From Agelas oroides (lineage: Eukaryota > Porifera > Demospongiae > Agelasida > Agelasidae): DNA of 64,000 nt. Below are positions 61,983 to 64,000 of this stretch, one piece after another. A program made the position numbers and the translations under genes. The DNA lies in contig OX422190.1 of the NCBI GenBank assembly GCA_949130485.1, forward strand, positions 4,168,861 to 4,232,860. The letters run 5' to 3'. Each line of letters starts with the position of its first letter. Position 1 is the stretch's first letter. The notes under the pieces are model-generated. The model was not told the origin of the DNA and ran no database searches. It saw only the letters and a program-made list of their open reading frames with translations.

Positions 61983-63512
61983 CTAGGAGGTCTTTGATTT
62001 ATCCTTCCTCTTGCCACCACTACCACTACCACTACTGGTAGCAGCCTTCTGGTCCTGCACCTTCTGCCAGGGTAGTGGGTGATTTGTAAAGATAGGCCAG
62101 GGAGGGATCACCAGCTATGTGAGAGAAGCAGGCAGTAGTTTGAATAGTACAGGCAACACCTACAAGTATATAAAAGTCAAATAAAGTCGTTAATGGAAAG
62201 ATACCCATGATAGTTACTAACTTTCTCATCGTACGAAGCAATGTGTACTATGAGGTAACATGACTATACAAATCATAACATCTACTAAACATGTGTGCAT
62301 ACAATGAATTTAGCTTCATACCCAGGCTCTCAGTGGGTGGGGCCACCAAGAGCCTGGGTACGAGGCTAATAATAAATGTACTTACATTTAGTTTGAGAGG
62401 AAAAGGCTGAAAGAAATGGTGGTTCTCTAAAGAGAGATCCATACTCCCACACTTCACATGCTGAACATTATTTAGGTGACATAGCTGAGTTTTCCGATGA
62501 GCAACCTTGGACAACCCAATTGTGGAGAGTTGTTGGTACCCACTACAACTGACTTCCACCACCTTACATCTCAGCTAACAAACTACTGCCTTTGTGTAAT
62601 TACAGAAGTTGGAAGGATGGCAAATAAATTATGCAAAAAAAAGCTTAATGTAGATTATGAACATACTGTAGATCGGGAAATTTTTGTGGTAAAAATAATT
62701 TACGTTTTAAATTTCGCGTTAAAAATACTTCGACGGTTCCGCAATGTTGCGCATATATAATTTTTTTTTGCGTTTATTTTTCGTCGCTCTGGTGTACCGA
62801 CAAAAGTATTTTAACAGCGAAAATTTCCCAATCTACAGTACGTCCACAATCAACACAAGACATTGGCAACTAGTTTTTTCAAATTCATCTGCAAGCAAGC
62901 AGCTGCATTTGTGTTCCTCTCAGAGGTAACAGTGATGAGATTGTAATGTAAGCCACAACTGGGTTGTTTCTAACCAATCCTTTTGCCTCCCATCTTTGTG
63001 GTGTAACGACTAAGTAGAGGTTGAATGCACTAGTTTCATAACACCTCAACTGTGGCAAAAGAACTGAAAACAGAACAATAATAACAATGCCTATTCCTAC
63101 AGAAACAGCACATGGTGCATACTGAGTACGTGTACAACTCTGAATAATGTAACCTTGTGCATTCTCTACTTAGTTGTTATACCACAAAGATGGGAGGCAA
63201 AGGATTGGTTAGAGTGGATAACAACTAAATATACCCAGCCAGAAATCCAATCCACAAATAATGCTTTTGAAGGTCTTGAGATAAATGCCATTAGCAACTC
63301 AGCCTTCTTCTCCATGCGTGGTATGTTAGTGCATAACGTGGGTCGAGGATGATTTTGAAACTTGATGTTACCAGGATAATCACCCTCAACAAACCAGCCA
63401 GCATAATTCACAGACTTTTACTCACCAAGCTAGCCAGCACGATTCCAGCTCCAAGGATGTATATCGTCTGAACAAACTGCTGGCATATGTATCCCCACAA
63501 AAATCCTACGAC
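61983..63512 (-). CDS. SPCS1: Signal peptidase complex subunit 1, last two exons (first exon not found)
   Basis: Exon 63512-63426 (VVGFLWGYICQQFVQTIYIL then GAGIVLASL) joins in phase 0 to exon 62114-61983 (LVIPPWPIFTNHPLPWQKVQ then a Lys/Ser/Gly tail and TAG). Together they give the second half of the two-membrane-span SPC12/SPCS1 protein. PPWPIFTNHPLPWQ is the family signature after the second span, matching PPWPIYRRHPLKW in human. SPCS1 sits in the ER membrane and helps signal peptidase discriminate signal peptides. The N-terminal exon was not recognised up to 64000. A foldback MITE and a TIR element fill the intron. Confidence 0.88.
62311..62368. mobile_element. Foldback MITE, 58 bp
   Basis: TAGCTTCATACCCAGGCTCT...GAGCCTGGGTACGAGGCTA in the SPCS1 intron. 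Confidence 0.82.
62664..62840. mobile_element. MITE, 177 bp, TACTGTAGAT-ended
   Basis: TACTGTAGATCGGGAAATTT and AAATTTCCCAATCTACAGTA are inverted ends starting with TA. Related AAAATTT/CGCTGTTAAAA motifs recur at 26345-26665. Confidence 0.8.
62966..63216. mobile_element. TIR element, about 250 bp, in the SPCS1 intron
   Basis: TAACCAATCCTTTTGCCTCC near 62975 is inverted as GGAGGCAAAGGATTGGTTA near 63195, continuing through the CTAAGTAGAG / CTCTACTTAG arms. Confidence 0.82.
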
Positions 63513-64000
63513 CTGCAGTAATAACACACATACACACATGTACATATAACTTTATAGTACCGTAAACTCCGGTTATTAGGTGCACCTTGCTATTAGGCAC
63601 ATATTATTTATTAGGTGCATGCTGGTACACGGCATCATTTATTAAGTGCATGTACATTATATAGAGTTCACGATGGCGGGGAGAGATTGAGTGAAAACCA
63701 TGGCATCAAGAAGACGCAGCACACTCGATAGTCATCCTGAAGCCAAAGAAAGAAGAGCTACACGGGTTTTCCCCCCTTCTGGCTAACACAAACTCACAAG
63801 CCACATCCTTCGCTGCTTACGACTGGACTACTAGGCCTAGTAAAATTTCTCCCGTACAACGCGTAGAGCGCCGCATATCTCCTTGAATACATAATGGCTG
63901 TGAAATCACTCTCTCTTCGAGGAGGATGGAGCCTTTTGATTTCACGTCGATACTTGCCAGGTGAATGCGTCTAACGATCTACTATGCACTCAGTCCCCAC
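63513..64000. other. Right edge of window, upstream of SPCS1 exon 2
   Basis: Contains a TACCGTAAACTCCGGTTATT repeat with ATTAGGTGCA units (63560-63660) and no recognisable exon. The SPCS1 first exon is expected here or beyond. Confidence 0.5.

Noticed and set aside
63155-63352. ORF resembling a SAM/Pointed domain (PQRWEAKDWLEWITTKY) with a plausible acceptor and donor
   Set aside because: It lies inside the SPCS1 intron and overlaps one arm of an inverted-repeat element whose other arm is at about 62970-63027, so the frame is most likely repeat sequence.

Overview
The window is nuclear DNA from an animal. It has intron-rich metazoan genes with GT-AG introns, replication-type histone genes with 3' stem-loops, very many dinucleotide microsatellites and a dense load of short inverted-repeat transposons. 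The gene set (CAMTA, ILKAP, PPCDC, SPCS1, an intronless class C GPCR, a microsomal P450) fits an early-branching invertebrate. A demosponge is my best guess, but that is inference and no sequence here proves it.

Layout, left to right. 1-5466 (minus): the 5' half of ILKAP, a PP2C phosphatase, running off the left edge; its introns hold nested MITEs and two tRNA-derived SINEs. 6012-7511 (minus): an intronless cytochrome P450. 9285-10524: a divergent H2B/H2A.X pair sharing one 375-bp promoter, each gene ending in the same 16-nt histone stem-loop. 11297-21218 (minus): CAMTA, rebuilt here from 11 in-phase exons (CG-1 domain, long Ser-rich region, IQ motifs, no TIG or ankyrin domain seen). 21219-33594: about 12 kb of minisatellites, microsatellites and inverted-repeat elements with only weak exon candidates. 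33595-40076 (minus): a complete six-exon PPCDC gene for coenzyme A synthesis. 40077-40332: a 256-bp bidirectional promoter with a perfect DR1 site and a perfect T-MARE. 40333-46744 (plus): a complete 14-exon, 507-residue coiled-coil protein. 46745-52644: repeats, including a 2.1-kb element with arms of about 400 bp. 52645-55230 (plus): an intronless mGluR-like class C receptor. 58651-59904 (minus): an intronless secreted protein with a His/Cys domain resembling clan-CD cysteine peptidases and a Pro/Thr-rich tail, with its own TATA box. 61983-63512 (minus): the last two exons of SPCS1.

The genes are unrelated housekeeping, signalling and chromatin genes rather than a pathway cluster. Three patterns stand out. 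First, one foldback transposon family (ends TAGCCTCG...CGAGGCTA) is inserted throughout; six copies have perfect 9-10 bp target duplications, which suggests a Mutator-type mobiliser. Second, long simple repeats lie directly upstream of 3' splice sites in at least five CAMTA introns and one PPCDC intron. Third, the CAMTA protein appears to lack the TIG and ankyrin modules usual in the family.
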